Positions 47,258 through 56,435 of a DNA stretch of 64,000 bases are shown in pieces. A program made the position numbers and the translations under genes. The notes below the pieces were generated by a model. The model searched no databases. It saw only the letters and a list, made by a program, of their open reading frames with translations, and was not told the origin of the DNA. Source of the stretch: Pseudidiomarina planktonica (lineage in GTDB: Bacteria; Pseudomonadota; Gammaproteobacteria; Enterobacterales; Alteromonadaceae). The stretch covers positions 1,116,001 to 1,180,000 of the forward strand of contig NZ_FXWH01000001.1 in NCBI RefSeq assembly GCF_900177775.1, given 5' to 3'. How positions within the stretch are numbered: the first letter of the stretch is position 1; each line of letters opens with the position of its first letter.

Positions 47258-48337
47258 ATGACTGATACTAATTACAACCCACTAAATACCGATGGATTCG
47301 AGTTTGTCGAATACACCGCGCCCGATCAAAAAGGTATCGAGGCATTAAAAGACTTATTCGTAAAACTAGGTTTTACCGAAGTAGCCAAGCATCGCAACAA
47401 AGACGTGTGGCTGTATAAGCAAAACGATATTAACTTCATTATTAACGCTACCCCTGGCAGCCAGGCTGAAGCATTTGCTAAAGACCATGGCCCCAGCGTT
47501 TGTGGCATGGCCTGGCGTGTTGCGGATGCCAAGCATGCGTTTGAGCATGCAGTGAAAAATGGCGCTAAGCCATTTGTGCGTGATTTAGGCCCAATGGAGT
47601 TGAATATTCCAGCGGTATACGGCATTGGCGAAAGCGCGCTGTATTTTGTCGATCGCTACGGCAAAAACCAAAGCATTTACGACGTAGACTTTAAATTCTA
47701 CGACGGCTGGGAAGAGAAAATGAAATCTCATGAAGGCGGTCTGCACGAAGTTGACCACCTTACCCACAACGTATTCCGTGGCAACATGGATACCTGGGCT
47801 GGTTTCTACGAGCGCATTGGTAACTTCCGTGAAGTTCGCTACTTTGACATTGAAGGCAAGTTAACTGGCTTGTTAAGCCGTGCTATGACTGCGCCATGCG
47901 GTAAAATCCGGATTCCAATTAACGAATCTCATGACGATAAATCGCAAATTGAAGAATACCTGCGTGAGTACAAAGGTGAAGGCATTCAGCATATTGCCAT
48001 GAGCAGTGATGATATTTACGAAACAGTGAAAAACCTGCGAGATATCGGCATGGAGTTTATGTCTACGCCGGATACTTACTACGAGCAAGTAGATGCCCGT
48101 GTTGAAGGTCACGAAGAAGACACTGAAAAACTGAAAGACCTGAAAATTCTAATTGACGGCGCACCTATGAAAGACGGTATTCTGTTACAGATTTTCACCA
48201 AAACGGTAATCGGCCCGGTGTTCTTCGAAATCATTCAGCGGAAAGGTAACGAAGGCTTCGGCGAAGGTAACTTTAAAGCGCTGTTTGAATCTATTGAAGA
48301 AGATCAAATTCGCCGTGGAGTGTTAAACGATGCGTAA
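47258..48337 (+). CDS. hpd: 4-hydroxyphenylpyruvate dioxygenase
   Basis: Iron enzyme converting 4-hydroxyphenylpyruvate to homogentisate. The 359-residue product has two VOC-fold halves. The iron ligands are His in EVDHLTHNV (about residue 168), His in IQHIAMSSDD (about 246) and Glu in PVFFEIIQRKG (about 325). The C-terminal GFGEGNFKALFESIE helix that closes the active site is present. The ATG follows ACAGGAGTGC. It overlaps hmgA by 8 bases, so the two are coupled. Confidence 0.98.
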   Translation: MTDTNYNPLNTDGFEFVEYTAPDQKGIEALKDLFVKLGFTEVAKHRNKDVWLYKQNDINFIINATPGSQAEAFAKDHGPSVCGMAWRVADAKHAFEHAVKNGAKPFVRDLGPMELNIPAVYGIGESALYFVDRYGKNQSIYDVDFKFYDGWEEKMKSHEGGLHEVDHLTHNVFRGNMDTWAGFYERIGNFREVRYFDIEGKLTGLLSRAMTAPCGKIRIPINESHDDKSQIEEYLREYKGEGIQHIAMSSDDIYETVKNLRDIGMEFMSTPDTYYEQVDARVEGHEEDTEKLKDLKILIDGAPMKDGILLQIFTKTVIGPVFFEIIQRKGNEGFGEGNFKALFESIEEDQIRRGVLNDA

Positions 48338-49466
48338 ATGGATTAGCTTTCCGAAACAAGTAGGCACCTCGTCAAAGCAGGCGCATGCGGACTTTCCGGA
48401 GCAGGCAATCTATGAACGTGAAGTCGGCCGCAGTGGCTTTTTCGGGCCGGCGACGCATTTCCATCACCAACATGCCCCAACCGGCTGGAGTGAGTGGGAA
48501 GGTGACCTGCGGCCGCGCAATTTTGACTTCAACAAACTAACCTCGGTGGCGGCAGCGTCACCCTGGCAAGTACCTATGTTGTTGCACAATGCGCACTGTA
48601 AATTCCGGATTTGGCACTGTCGTGAAAACATGCCGTTTTTGGTCCGTAATGCCGACGGCGACGAGCTGTTGTTTGTGCATGAAGGCCGGGGCGAGCTGTA
48701 TTGCGATTATGGTCACATTACGCTGGAAAAAGGCGACTACTTCTCTATTCCACGTTCTACCTCATGGCGCTTAGAGCCAATAGAACCCATGGAATTGTTG
48801 CTGATTGAAGCCACTAATGGTTCCTATCAGTTACCTGAAAAAGGATTGGTAGGTAATCACGCGATTTTCGATCCAGCAGTATTGGATGTGCCGGATATAG
48901 ATGACGCATTTAAAGCCCAGTACAGTGAAAACGAGTGGCAGGTGCAGGTAAAACGTCACGATCAGGTGTCGGTGATAACCTATCCATATAACCCGCTTGA
49001 TGCCATTGGCTGGCATGGTGATTTAGCTCCAGTGCGTATTAACTGGCGCGATATTCGCCCGTTAATGTCGCATCGCTATCACTTACCGCCATCAGCGCAC
49101 ACCACTTTTGTGGCTGATCGCTTTGTGGTTTGTACTTTCGTACCGCGTCCAATTGAGTCGGACCCGGGTGCGCTGAAAGTACCTTTCTATCACAACAATG
49201 ACGACTACGACGAAGTGCTGTTCTATCATGAAGGTGACTTCTTTAGTCGTGATAACATTGACCGCGGTATGGTGACCTTTCACCCTGCAGGGTTTACTCA
49301 TGGACCGCATCCAAAAGCCTTTCAGGCTGGTCGGGAACACAAGAAAAAGTTCACCGATGAAGTAGCGGTTATGCTGGACACCCGCGACGCGCTTACCATG
49401 GGCGACGTTTGTGAAAGTGTCGAAAACCCAGATTATGTATATAGCTGGAAGGCACCGAAAGAATAG
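48330..49466 (+). CDS. hmgA: Homogentisate 1,2-dioxygenase
   Basis: Opens the aromatic ring of homogentisate to maleylacetoacetate. The 378-residue cupin-type product shows GPATHFHHQHAPTGWSEWEG, a middle cupin stretch with FVHEGRGELYCDYG, and the iron-binding C-terminal blocks DYDEVLFYHEGDF and FHPAGFTHGPHPKA with the His and Glu ligands. It is shorter than human HGD (445), as usual for this bacterial branch. A small hairpin follows its stop. Confidence 0.95.
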   Translation: MRKWISFPKQVGTSSKQAHADFPEQAIYEREVGRSGFFGPATHFHHQHAPTGWSEWEGDLRPRNFDFNKLTSVAAASPWQVPMLLHNAHCKFRIWHCRENMPFLVRNADGDELLFVHEGRGELYCDYGHITLEKGDYFSIPRSTSWRLEPIEPMELLLIEATNGSYQLPEKGLVGNHAIFDPAVLDVPDIDDAFKAQYSENEWQVQVKRHDQVSVITYPYNPLDAIGWHGDLAPVRINWRDIRPLMSHRYHLPPSAHTTFVADRFVVCTFVPRPIESDPGALKVPFYHNNDDYDEVLFYHEGDFFSRDNIDRGMVTFHPAGFTHGPHPKAFQAGREHKKKFTDEVAVMLDTRDALTMGDVCESVENPDYVYSWKAPKE

Positions 49467-49481
49467 GGCTGCACTGCAGCC
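49467..49481 (+). repeat. Small hairpin after hmgA
   Basis: GGCTGC-ACT-GCAGCC forms a 6-bp stem followed by TTATTTGTTAT, a weak terminator or mRNA-processing element. A second tiny stem (TGCC/GGCA) follows at about 49492. The 79-base gap may therefore lower expression of fahA and maiA. Confidence 0.4.
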
Positions 49482-49545
49482 TTATTTGTTATGCCTTCGG
49501 CAAAACATTCGCAACAAAAAGTACAATTTAGAGGCGATATAATTC

Positions 49546-50574
49546 ATGAAATTTGCAAGTTATCGAGACGGAACCCGTGACGGCCAACTGATGTTGGTAA
49601 GTAGAGACCTAACCAAAGCGGTAGCAGTGCCGGGCTTGGCTGCAACGTTGCAGGAAGTGCTGGATGACTGGGAAGGCGTAGCTCCACAGCTGGAAAAAGT
49701 GTATCAGCAACTGAATAACGGTGAACTAAGCGATGCGGCTGATTTCGATCAGAGCTTGTGCGAGTCGCCATTACCACGTGCTTACCAGTGGGCTGACGGC
49801 AGCGCTTATGTAAACCACGTAGAACTGGTTCGTCGCGCACGTAACGCTGAAATGCCACCAAGCTTCTGGACCGACCCATTGATGTACCAAGGTGGCTCAG
49901 ACGACTTCTTAGGGCCGCGTGATGCTATCGAAATGGCATCTACCGAGTGGGGTATCGACTTTGAAGGCGAAGTAGCCATTGTAACTGACGACGTACCTAT
50001 GGGCGTAGATGCGAAAGACGCGGGTCAGTACATTCGTTTATTGATGTTGGTAAACGACGTGTCTTTACGTGGTTTAATTCCAAACGAACTGGGTAAAGGC
50101 TTCGGCTTCTTCCAGTCCAAACCGTCTTCAGCATTTTCACCGGTTGCCGTCACTCCTGATGAGTTGGGTGACAGCTGGCGCGACAATAAAGTGCATTTGC
50201 CACTGTTGTCGGTTTATAACGGCGAAGAATTTGGTAAGCCAAATGCGGGTCAGGATATGACCTTTGACTTCGGTCAACTGGTTGCTCATGCCGCTAAAAC
50301 ACGTCATTTAAGTGCTGGTGCCATTATTGGTTCAGGAACGGTGTCGAACAAGCAGGGCACTGACCACGGCAGCGCTATTAGTGAAGGCGGCGTTGGTTAC
50401 AGCTGCATTGCCGAAGTTCGCATGATTGAAACCATTCGCGATGGCAAACCTAAAACTGGCTTTATGCAGTTTGGCGACACTATTCGCATGGAAATGAAAG
50501 ATGCCGATGGCAAATCAATTTTCGGCACCATCGATCAGGCCGTAGTGCAGTATCAGGGCCCGCAAGCTGACTAA
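49546..50574 (+). CDS. fahA: Fumarylacetoacetate hydrolase
   Basis: Last step of tyrosine breakdown: splits fumarylacetoacetate to fumarate and acetoacetate. The 342-residue product has a FAH C-terminal domain with metal-binding acidic residues in IDFEGEVAIVTDD, LMLVNDVSLRGL and the GSGTVSNKQGTDHGSA block. AGGCGA lies ahead of the ATG. It follows hmgA and precedes maiA by 10 bases. A FAH-family relative with another substrate is unlikely given the neighbours. Confidence 0.93.
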   Translation: MKFASYRDGTRDGQLMLVSRDLTKAVAVPGLAATLQEVLDDWEGVAPQLEKVYQQLNNGELSDAADFDQSLCESPLPRAYQWADGSAYVNHVELVRRARNAEMPPSFWTDPLMYQGGSDDFLGPRDAIEMASTEWGIDFEGEVAIVTDDVPMGVDAKDAGQYIRLLMLVNDVSLRGLIPNELGKGFGFFQSKPSSAFSPVAVTPDELGDSWRDNKVHLPLLSVYNGEEFGKPNAGQDMTFDFGQLVAHAAKTRHLSAGAIIGSGTVSNKQGTDHGSAISEGGVGYSCIAEVRMIETIRDGKPKTGFMQFGDTIRMEMKDADGKSIFGTIDQAVVQYQGPQAD

Positions 50575-50584
50575 GGAGCCAGTT

Positions 50585-51223
50585 ATGGATCTTTATGGAT
50601 ACTGGCGCTCCAGCGCCAGTTACCGCGTTCGCATTGCGCTGGCTGTGAAACAGCTGGAATTCAATTACCATGCGGTGCACTTGCTCAAAGACGGCGGCCA
50701 GCAACACCATGCCGCTTATCAGCAACTGAACCCGGCGGAATTGGTGCCTACACTGGTTGATGGCGAAGTAACACTTAATCAGTCGCTCGCCATTATTGAG
50801 TATCTGGAAGAGTGCTATCCAACCCGAACTCTGTTACCGGGTGATGCCGGCCAGCGGGCCAAAATTCGTGCCTTTGCATTGGATTTAGCCGCCGATTTGC
50901 AGCCACTGGTAAATTTACGCGTACAGCAGTTCCTGAAACAGCAGTTAAAAGTTGGTGACGACGCCAACAGCCGCTGGCTTGAACACTGGTTCAAAGCTAG
51001 CTTTACCGCACTGGAAAAGCGCTTAGAGCAAACCGCCGGTGATTATTGTTTTGGTGACCAGGTGACTCTGGCCGACGTGTGTCTGGTGCCGCAAGTTTAT
51101 AGTGCGGAGCGTTTTGCGCCAGACTTAACGCCGTACCCAATTCTAAGCGCCGTGTACCAACGCTTGCAGGCGTTACCTGAATTTCGGCAAGCGCACCCCA
51201 GCGCTCAGCCCGACGCTGAATAA
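50585..51223 (+). CDS. maiA: Maleylacetoacetate isomerase (zeta-class GST)
   Basis: Glutathione-dependent isomerase producing fumarylacetoacetate. The 212-residue product has the zeta GST signature YWRSSASYRVRIAL (residues 5-18), where the common SSCS reads SSAS. It also has the NPAELVPTLVDG and LNQSLAIIEYLEE glutathione-site blocks and a C-terminal helical domain with DQVTLADVCLVPQVY. AAGGAG precedes the ATG. It closes the hpd-hmgA-fahA-maiA set. Confidence 0.95.
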   Translation: MDLYGYWRSSASYRVRIALAVKQLEFNYHAVHLLKDGGQQHHAAYQQLNPAELVPTLVDGEVTLNQSLAIIEYLEECYPTRTLLPGDAGQRAKIRAFALDLAADLQPLVNLRVQQFLKQQLKVGDDANSRWLEHWFKASFTALEKRLEQTAGDYCFGDQVTLADVCLVPQVYSAERFAPDLTPYPILSAVYQRLQALPEFRQAHPSAQPDAE

Positions 51224-51236
51224 GTTATTGCCATGA

Positions 51237-51268
51237 GGATGTTAAGCACCGCCGGGTGTTTGACATCC
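51237..51268 (+). terminator. Long hairpin after maiA
   Basis: A 14-position stem (GGATGTTAAGCACC with GGTGTTTGACATCC, allowing G-T pairs) with loop GCCG begins 13 bases after the maiA stop. It lacks a T-run, so it may be a Rho-dependent or mRNA 3'-end element. The rest of the 195-base gap before the next gene shows only a weak possible promoter (TTTAAT, 17 bases, AATAAT near 51321-51349). Confidence 0.5.
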
Positions 51269-51418
51269 AAACTGGTTCTCTCATCGCAGTAATCTCGCAC
51301 CATTGATTCGTTTTTGCTTTAATGAGGCGTAGTCTTTTTGAATAATCTAGAAAGCAGGCAGCAGGGCGGAACAAGCCATTGCTGTTACTAGTTAAACTCA
51401 GCAACCAGGAATAAAACT

Positions 51419-53905
51419 ATGTATAACAAGCTCGCCCTGGCGGTTGCCGCCGCGTTATTAACGGCATCTTGTGCAAATACCTCTCCCGCAAATAATCAAT
51501 CATCTTCAGCTGCAATAAGCACTGTGCAAACGGAACGCCCTGCGGCCATGGCTGCTGCCACCGCCCGCGGTGAAATTACACTGGAACAGATCATGTCCGA
51601 TCAGCAGTGGGTTGCGCGTAGCCCGGAAAGTGCCTATTGGGGCCTGGACGGCAGCAGCGTGTTCTATGCGCAAGAGCGTGCCGACAGCGAACTGCGTGAC
51701 TGGTTTCATCAGCCGCTGGACAGTGATGAAGCACATCAGGTGCCACTGGAAAAAATGCATGAGTATGCTTATCAGGACGGCGTGCGGCTTAACAATGGCG
51801 AACAACTGGCCTACACCTTTGAAGGTAACATTTTTGTTCGTGACTTAAGCTCTGGTGATATTACCCAAATTACCCGTGATGAAGCGCGCCAAAGCCAGTT
51901 GCAGGCATTGAATGATGGCCGTTTAGCTTACCGGGAAGGGAACAATTTCTTTGCGGTAGACCTAGCTTCAGGTTTAACCACCCAAGTTGCCTCACTAAAA
52001 TTCAGCAAAGCACCTGAGGGCGTAACAGCGCCGGAAGACTTTATTGCTGCTGAACAACAGCAGTTGATGACTTACTTGCAGGAAGAACGCCAGGCACGTC
52101 AGGAAGCTTTTGACCGCCAGCAAGCGCTGCAAGCTAACAACCCAAGTTTAGCGCCGAAGCCATTTTACCTGGGCGAGAACAAAGAACTGGTTGCGGCAAG
52201 CTTGTCACCTGCGGGCGACAAAGTGGTAGTAGCTATTACCGATCCGCGTAGCTGGCGTGATGACGGCGATATTATGCCTGATTACATTGGTGAAGACGGT
52301 CGCGTAAAAGCCGTTGATGTGCGCCGTCGGGTTGCAGATGCCGAGCCGGTTGAACATCAGGTGATGGTGCTGGACTTAACCTCTGGTGAACAAACGCAGT
52401 TAACCTACAACACCTTACCTGGCTGGAATGAAGACGTACTGGCCGACGTGAAGCGTGAAAACCATAAAGCACAAGGCAAAACCTATAAGTCTGAACCAAG
52501 CCCGCGTCCAATCACTCTTATGCAGGACTGGAGCTGGGAAGGCGGTGCCATGCGCTGGAACGACGCCGGCGATCAGGTCGCTGTCATGCTGGAAGCCTGG
52601 GACAACAAAGATCGTTGGATTGCTACGGTGGACTTTGCTGCGAAAGAGTTCAAATCACAGCACCGTTTACATGACGACGCCTGGATTAACTACACCTACA
52701 ACGGCTTTGGGTTCTTACCGGACACTAACACCTTGTGGTATCAGTCGGAGCAGGACGGTTATTCACACCTGTACGTGAAGCCGTTAGGTGGCAGCGAGAA
52801 GCAGCTAACCAAAGGTAAATTTGTAGTAGATACGCCAGTAGTAAGTGAGTCTGGCCAGCATATTTACTTTAAAGCCAACCAGAAACACCCGGGCATTTAT
52901 GAAATTTTCCGGGTTGGAACCTCAAATGGTGAACTTGAGCAGCTAACTAAGCTCGGTGGTATTAACGACTTTGAACTGAGCCCGAACGAAGACAAGCTGT
53001 TAATTACCCACTCAAGCGCACTGCAGCCACCTGAACTTTATGTGAAGGAAATCGGCAGCGCAGACATGGCGTCACGCTTAACTGAAACCGTGTCTGAGAC
53101 TTTTACTGCATTGCCGTGGACAGCACCAAGCGTGGTTCCAATTCCAAGCAGCCACGTAGACGAGCCTATTTATTCACGGGTTTACTTGCCGGATGATTTC
53201 GATCCAAATCGTGCTGAGAAGTATCCTGCTGTAGTATTTATTCACGGTGCCGGGTACCTGCAAAACGCCCACATGGGTTGGTCAGGTTATCAACGTGAGT
53301 TTATGTTCCACAGCATGCTGAACCAGCAAGGCTACGTGGTGGTTGACTTAGATTACCGTGGCTCGAAAGGCTATGGCCGTGACTGGCGTACCGCTATTTA
53401 TCGTCAAATGGGTACCCCGGAAGTAGAAGATCTGCAAGACGTAGTAACCTGGATGGGTAGCAACGCGCATGTGGATACCGACCGCGTTGGTACTTACGGC
53501 GGCTCTTATGGTGGTTTCCTGACCTTTATGGCGCTGTTCAATGAACCTGGCCTGTTTAAAGCGGGTGCGGCCTTACGACCAGTAAGTGACTGGGCACATT
53601 ACAATACCGGCTATACCTCGAATATTCTGAATCTGCCGGACAATGACCCTATTGCTTATCGTCGTAGTTCGCCAATCTACTTCACCGAAGGCTTAGAAGA
53701 CGCTTTGTTGATTAATTCACCTATGGTGGATGACAACGTATTCTTCCAGGACAGCGTGCGGGTAGTACAACGCCTAATTGAGCATGAGAAAGAAGATTTC
53801 GAAATTGCGATATACCCAGTTGAGCCGCACGGCTTCAGAAAGCCTTCCAGTTGGCTGGACGAATACCGTCGTATCTTCAAGCTGTTTGAAGACAACCTGA
53901 AATAG
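51419..53905 (+). CDS. S9 family peptidase (DPP-IV/prolyl oligopeptidase type), lipoprotein
   Basis: An 828-residue exported serine peptidase. The N-terminus has a signal peptide with lipobox TASC (Cys18), so it is probably lipid-anchored. A beta-propeller DPP-IV-like domain (about 80-560) is followed by an alpha/beta hydrolase domain. In that domain the nucleophile Ser696 lies in GGSYGG, the acid residue is probably in MVDDNVFFQDS (about 773), and His804 is in EPHGF. Members cut dipeptides or short peptides, often after proline; the exact specificity cannot be read here. It stands alone between maiA and a bidirectional terminator. Confidence 0.88.
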   Translation: MYNKLALAVAAALLTASCANTSPANNQSSSAAISTVQTERPAAMAAATARGEITLEQIMSDQQWVARSPESAYWGLDGSSVFYAQERADSELRDWFHQPLDSDEAHQVPLEKMHEYAYQDGVRLNNGEQLAYTFEGNIFVRDLSSGDITQITRDEARQSQLQALNDGRLAYREGNNFFAVDLASGLTTQVASLKFSKAPEGVTAPEDFIAAEQQQLMTYLQEERQARQEAFDRQQALQANNPSLAPKPFYLGENKELVAASLSPAGDKVVVAITDPRSWRDDGDIMPDYIGEDGRVKAVDVRRRVADAEPVEHQVMVLDLTSGEQTQLTYNTLPGWNEDVLADVKRENHKAQGKTYKSEPSPRPITLMQDWSWEGGAMRWNDAGDQVAVMLEAWDNKDRWIATVDFAAKEFKSQHRLHDDAWINYTYNGFGFLPDTNTLWYQSEQDGYSHLYVKPLGGSEKQLTKGKFVVDTPVVSESGQHIYFKANQKHPGIYEIFRVGTSNGELEQLTKLGGINDFELSPNEDKLLITHSSALQPPELYVKEIGSADMASRLTETVSETFTALPWTAPSVVPIPSSHVDEPIYSRVYLPDDFDPNRAEKYPAVVFIHGAGYLQNAHMGWSGYQREFMFHSMLNQQGYVVVDLDYRGSKGYGRDWRTAIYRQMGTPEVEDLQDVVTWMGSNAHVDTDRVGTYGGSYGGFLTFMALFNEPGLFKAGAALRPVSDWAHYNTGYTSNILNLPDNDPIAYRRSSPIYFTEGLEDALLINSPMVDDNVFFQDSVRVVQRLIEHEKEDFEIAIYPVEPHGFRKPSSWLDEYRRIFKLFEDNLK

Positions 53906-53917
53906 GTTGCCGGTTAT

Positions 53918-53948
53918 TAAAAAAGGGAGCTGCTTAGCTCCCTTTTTT
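53918..53948. terminator. Bidirectional terminator, S9 peptidase/rhombosortase
   Basis: GGGAGCT-GCTT-AGCTCCC with A6 before and T7 after. It can end the peptidase gene (+) and the convergent rhombosortase gene (-), whose stop codon touches it. Confidence 0.93.
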
Positions 53949-54553
53949 TATTCTTCAGCTTGCTGCTCTCGCAGCGCCAGTTGCTTCAAGCTGCGTTGAT
54001 GCAGCCGCCACGCCAGCAGGCCGCCAATAAGCCCGCCGGTATGCATGGCCCAAAGGTAAGGGTCAAACGGCAGTAACGGGTCGCTCAGGCTTATACCAAA
54101 GCTCTCCAGTACCACTTTCAGAACTACTACCGCAATCACAACACCCATAAGCACATCTGGCTTACCGGAAGGGCGTTGCAAGTCATTTAATAAAGCCATT
54201 AACAACAGGCCGTGTAGTACCGCCGAAAAGCCAACAAAGCGCTCTGGTGCGCCAATTAACCAAACCACCAGCGAACTGACCACGGCAATAGTAATGACGG
54301 CATTAAAAAAGGTTCTAGCCTGAAATTGGTGCTTAAATACCAAGCCAATAATGAGTAGTGCAGCAATATTCAGCAAAGCATGGGCCCAGTTCAGGTGAAT
54401 CAGATGGGCAGTTAAGAAGCGCCACGGCTCTTGCCACAGCACATCAGCCCGGTACTCCAGCACTAAGTGCCAGTGCGGCAAGGTTTGCAGACAAATAAGC
54501 AGCAATGCAAAAGCCACCAGCGTGATGCGAAAATCAGTTAGTTTGCGCAGCAT
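53948..54553 (-). CDS. rrtA: Rhombosortase (rhomboid-family GlyGly-CTERM protease)
   Basis: Intramembrane serine protease of the rhombosortase type, 201 aa with about six membrane segments. Rhomboid landmarks are RFLTAHLIHLNWAHALLN (the H-x-x-x-H-x-x-x-N-type segment), the catalytic Ser110 in GFSAVLHG and His171 in HTGGLIGG. Rhombosortases process secreted proteins that carry a C-terminal GlyGly-CTERM tag. The ATG at 54553 is preferred to an in-frame TTG at 54568. No gene in this window visibly encodes a GlyGly-CTERM tag, so the substrate lies elsewhere. Confidence 0.8.
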   Translation of the reverse strand: MLRKLTDFRITLVAFALLLICLQTLPHWHLVLEYRADVLWQEPWRFLTAHLIHLNWAHALLNIAALLIIGLVFKHQFQARTFFNAVITIAVVSSLVVWLIGAPERFVGFSAVLHGLLLMALLNDLQRPSGKPDVLMGVVIAVVVLKVVLESFGISLSDPLLPFDPYLWAMHTGGLIGGLLAWRLHQRSLKQLALREQQAEE

Positions 54554-54588
54554 AAGCGTAATATCCAAATCGAGTTTAGTGGATTGAG

Positions 54589-54617
54589 TTGATGCTGTTA
54601 TGATACCAGCATATTAA
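54589..54617 (+). promoter_or_regulatory. Candidate promoter of ggt
   Basis: TTGATG (54589-54594) and TATTAA (54612-54617) are 17 bases apart. The inverted repeat ATGCTG/CAGCAT (54592-54597 and 54607-54612) spans the spacer and could be an operator. The ggt ATG is 43 bases downstream, after AGAAGGGAAAA. Confidence 0.4.
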
Positions 54618-54659
54618 AAAAAGGTCGGCTACAGACTGGTAAACAGAAGGGAAAATCTA

Positions 54660-56435
54660 ATGATCTGGCTGCGTAAAATTCGAATTCACCTCGTTTTGGT
54701 AGCGCTAAGTGCTACTGCATTAGCAGGCTGTGTTGGCGGCCAGCAGGCTGCTCAGCAGGATCCTGAAGCGGCAACAGGGCGGGTTGCCAAGGAACAAGCG
54801 ACTGGCAATAACTATATGGTTGCGGCAGCTACGGAAATGGCGACCGACGCCGGCGTTGAGGTACTAGCCAAAGGCGGCACTGCTGTTGATGCCGCCATAG
54901 CCGTGCAGGCTATGCTGACGCTAACCGAGCCGCAATCGTCCGGGATTGGCGGTGGTGCTTTTATTCTGTACTGGGATAACGAAAATAAACAGCTTTACAC
55001 CATAGATGCCCGTGAGAAAGCACCGCTGGCCGCTGGTGGTGATTTGTTCTTAAAAGCTAACGGTGAGCCGGAAAGCTGGATTGATGCCGTTGTTGGTGGG
55101 CGCTCGGTTGGCGTTCCTGGCGTGTTGGCTGGTTTGAATATGGCACACGAGCGTTGGGGGAATCAACGTTGGTCTGAGTTATTTCAAGCAACCATTACAG
55201 CCGCTGATGAAGGTTTTGAAGTGTCACCGCGTCTGGCGCGTTTACTGGAATTGGAAATTAATCCGGGTTTAACCAAATTAAGTCCGGCGAAAGAGTACTT
55301 CTATCCAAATGGCAAACCGCTGCAAGCCGGTACCTGGAAGAAAAACCCTGAGTTGGCGGCAACGCTACGCAGCATTTCTGCCGATGGTATTAAACCTTTT
55401 TATGAAGGCGAGTTAGCAACCGACATGGTTACAGCTGTGCAAAACAGTGCGATAGCGCCGGGCTTGTTAGCAGAAGAAGATTTAGCCAGTTACTCGGCCA
55501 AGTTACGCGACCCGGTGTGTGCGCCGTACCGCAATTACGAGGTATGCGGCATGGGCCCACCAAGCTCTGGTGGTCTTACTCTGCTGCAAACGTTGGGTAT
55601 TTTGGAATCTTTTGACCTTGCTGAGTTGGGCGTAAACAGCGAAGAGGCTTTACACTATTTCACTCAAGCTTCGCGCCTGGCCTTTGCCGATCGCAATAGA
55701 TACATTGCCGATACTGACTTTGTTGAAGTACCTATGGCCGCCATGCTGCACCCGGATTATCTGGCTGAACGAGCTGCCATGATAAGTGCCGAGGACATGG
55801 GCTTTGCCCGGGCAGGAGAACTGTTGGAAGGGCGCCTGACCACCAGTTCACCAGAGCTGCCGAATACCACCCACGTAGCTATTGTGGATGCTAAGGGCAA
55901 CGCAGTTTCTATGACTTCAAGTATTGAAATGGGATTTGGTTCGAGCGTGATGGTAAACGGTTATTTACTGAATAATCAGTTAACTGACTTTTCACGGGTA
56001 CCGGAAATTAATGGTAACCAGGTGGCCAATCGCGTTGAGCCGGGCAAACGTCCGCGTAGCTCTATGGCTCCTACTATGATTTTTGATGCCGAGGGCAACT
56101 TGCGGCATGCTTTAGGTTCACCGGGGGGCACGCGCATTATTAACTATGTAACCCAAACGGTTATTGGTTTAATTGACTGGGAACTTGGTATGCAGCAAGC
56201 CATTGACCTGCCTAAAATTACTAACGTAAATGGCGGTACAGCCGTTGAAAAAGTAGCAGGTAGCTCGGAGCTGGCTGCTGATTTAAAAGCCCGCGGACAT
56301 GACGTTCAGGTACGAGATTTGAACAGTGGCTTACATGGTATTACGCTGTTACCTGATGGCAACCTGATTGGCGGTGCCGATCCAAGACGAGAAGGTCGTG
56401 CCAAAGGCGACCAAAAGGACGAATCAAATGACTAA
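54660..56435 (+). CDS. ggt: Gamma-glutamyltransferase (glutathione hydrolase), lipoprotein
   Basis: Extracytoplasmic enzyme that removes the gamma-glutamyl group from glutathione and related compounds. It matures by self-cleavage before Thr403 in the PNTTHVAIVD motif, giving large and small subunits. The 591-residue precursor has a signal peptide with lipobox ALAGC (Cys24). Family motifs GGTAVDAAIAVQ, SSGIGGGAF, MGPPSSGG and SSMAPTMIF are present. It overlaps the next lipoprotein gene by 8 bases. With peptidases and peptide import nearby it fits amino-acid scavenging. Confidence 0.95.
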   Translation: MIWLRKIRIHLVLVALSATALAGCVGGQQAAQQDPEAATGRVAKEQATGNNYMVAAATEMATDAGVEVLAKGGTAVDAAIAVQAMLTLTEPQSSGIGGGAFILYWDNENKQLYTIDAREKAPLAAGGDLFLKANGEPESWIDAVVGGRSVGVPGVLAGLNMAHERWGNQRWSELFQATITAADEGFEVSPRLARLLELEINPGLTKLSPAKEYFYPNGKPLQAGTWKKNPELAATLRSISADGIKPFYEGELATDMVTAVQNSAIAPGLLAEEDLASYSAKLRDPVCAPYRNYEVCGMGPPSSGGLTLLQTLGILESFDLAELGVNSEEALHYFTQASRLAFADRNRYIADTDFVEVPMAAMLHPDYLAERAAMISAEDMGFARAGELLEGRLTTSSPELPNTTHVAIVDAKGNAVSMTSSIEMGFGSSVMVNGYLLNNQLTDFSRVPEINGNQVANRVEPGKRPRSSMAPTMIFDAEGNLRHALGSPGGTRIINYVTQTVIGLIDWELGMQQAIDLPKITNVNGGTAVEKVAGSSELAADLKARGHDVQVRDLNSGLHGITLLPDGNLIGGADPRREGRAKGDQKDESND

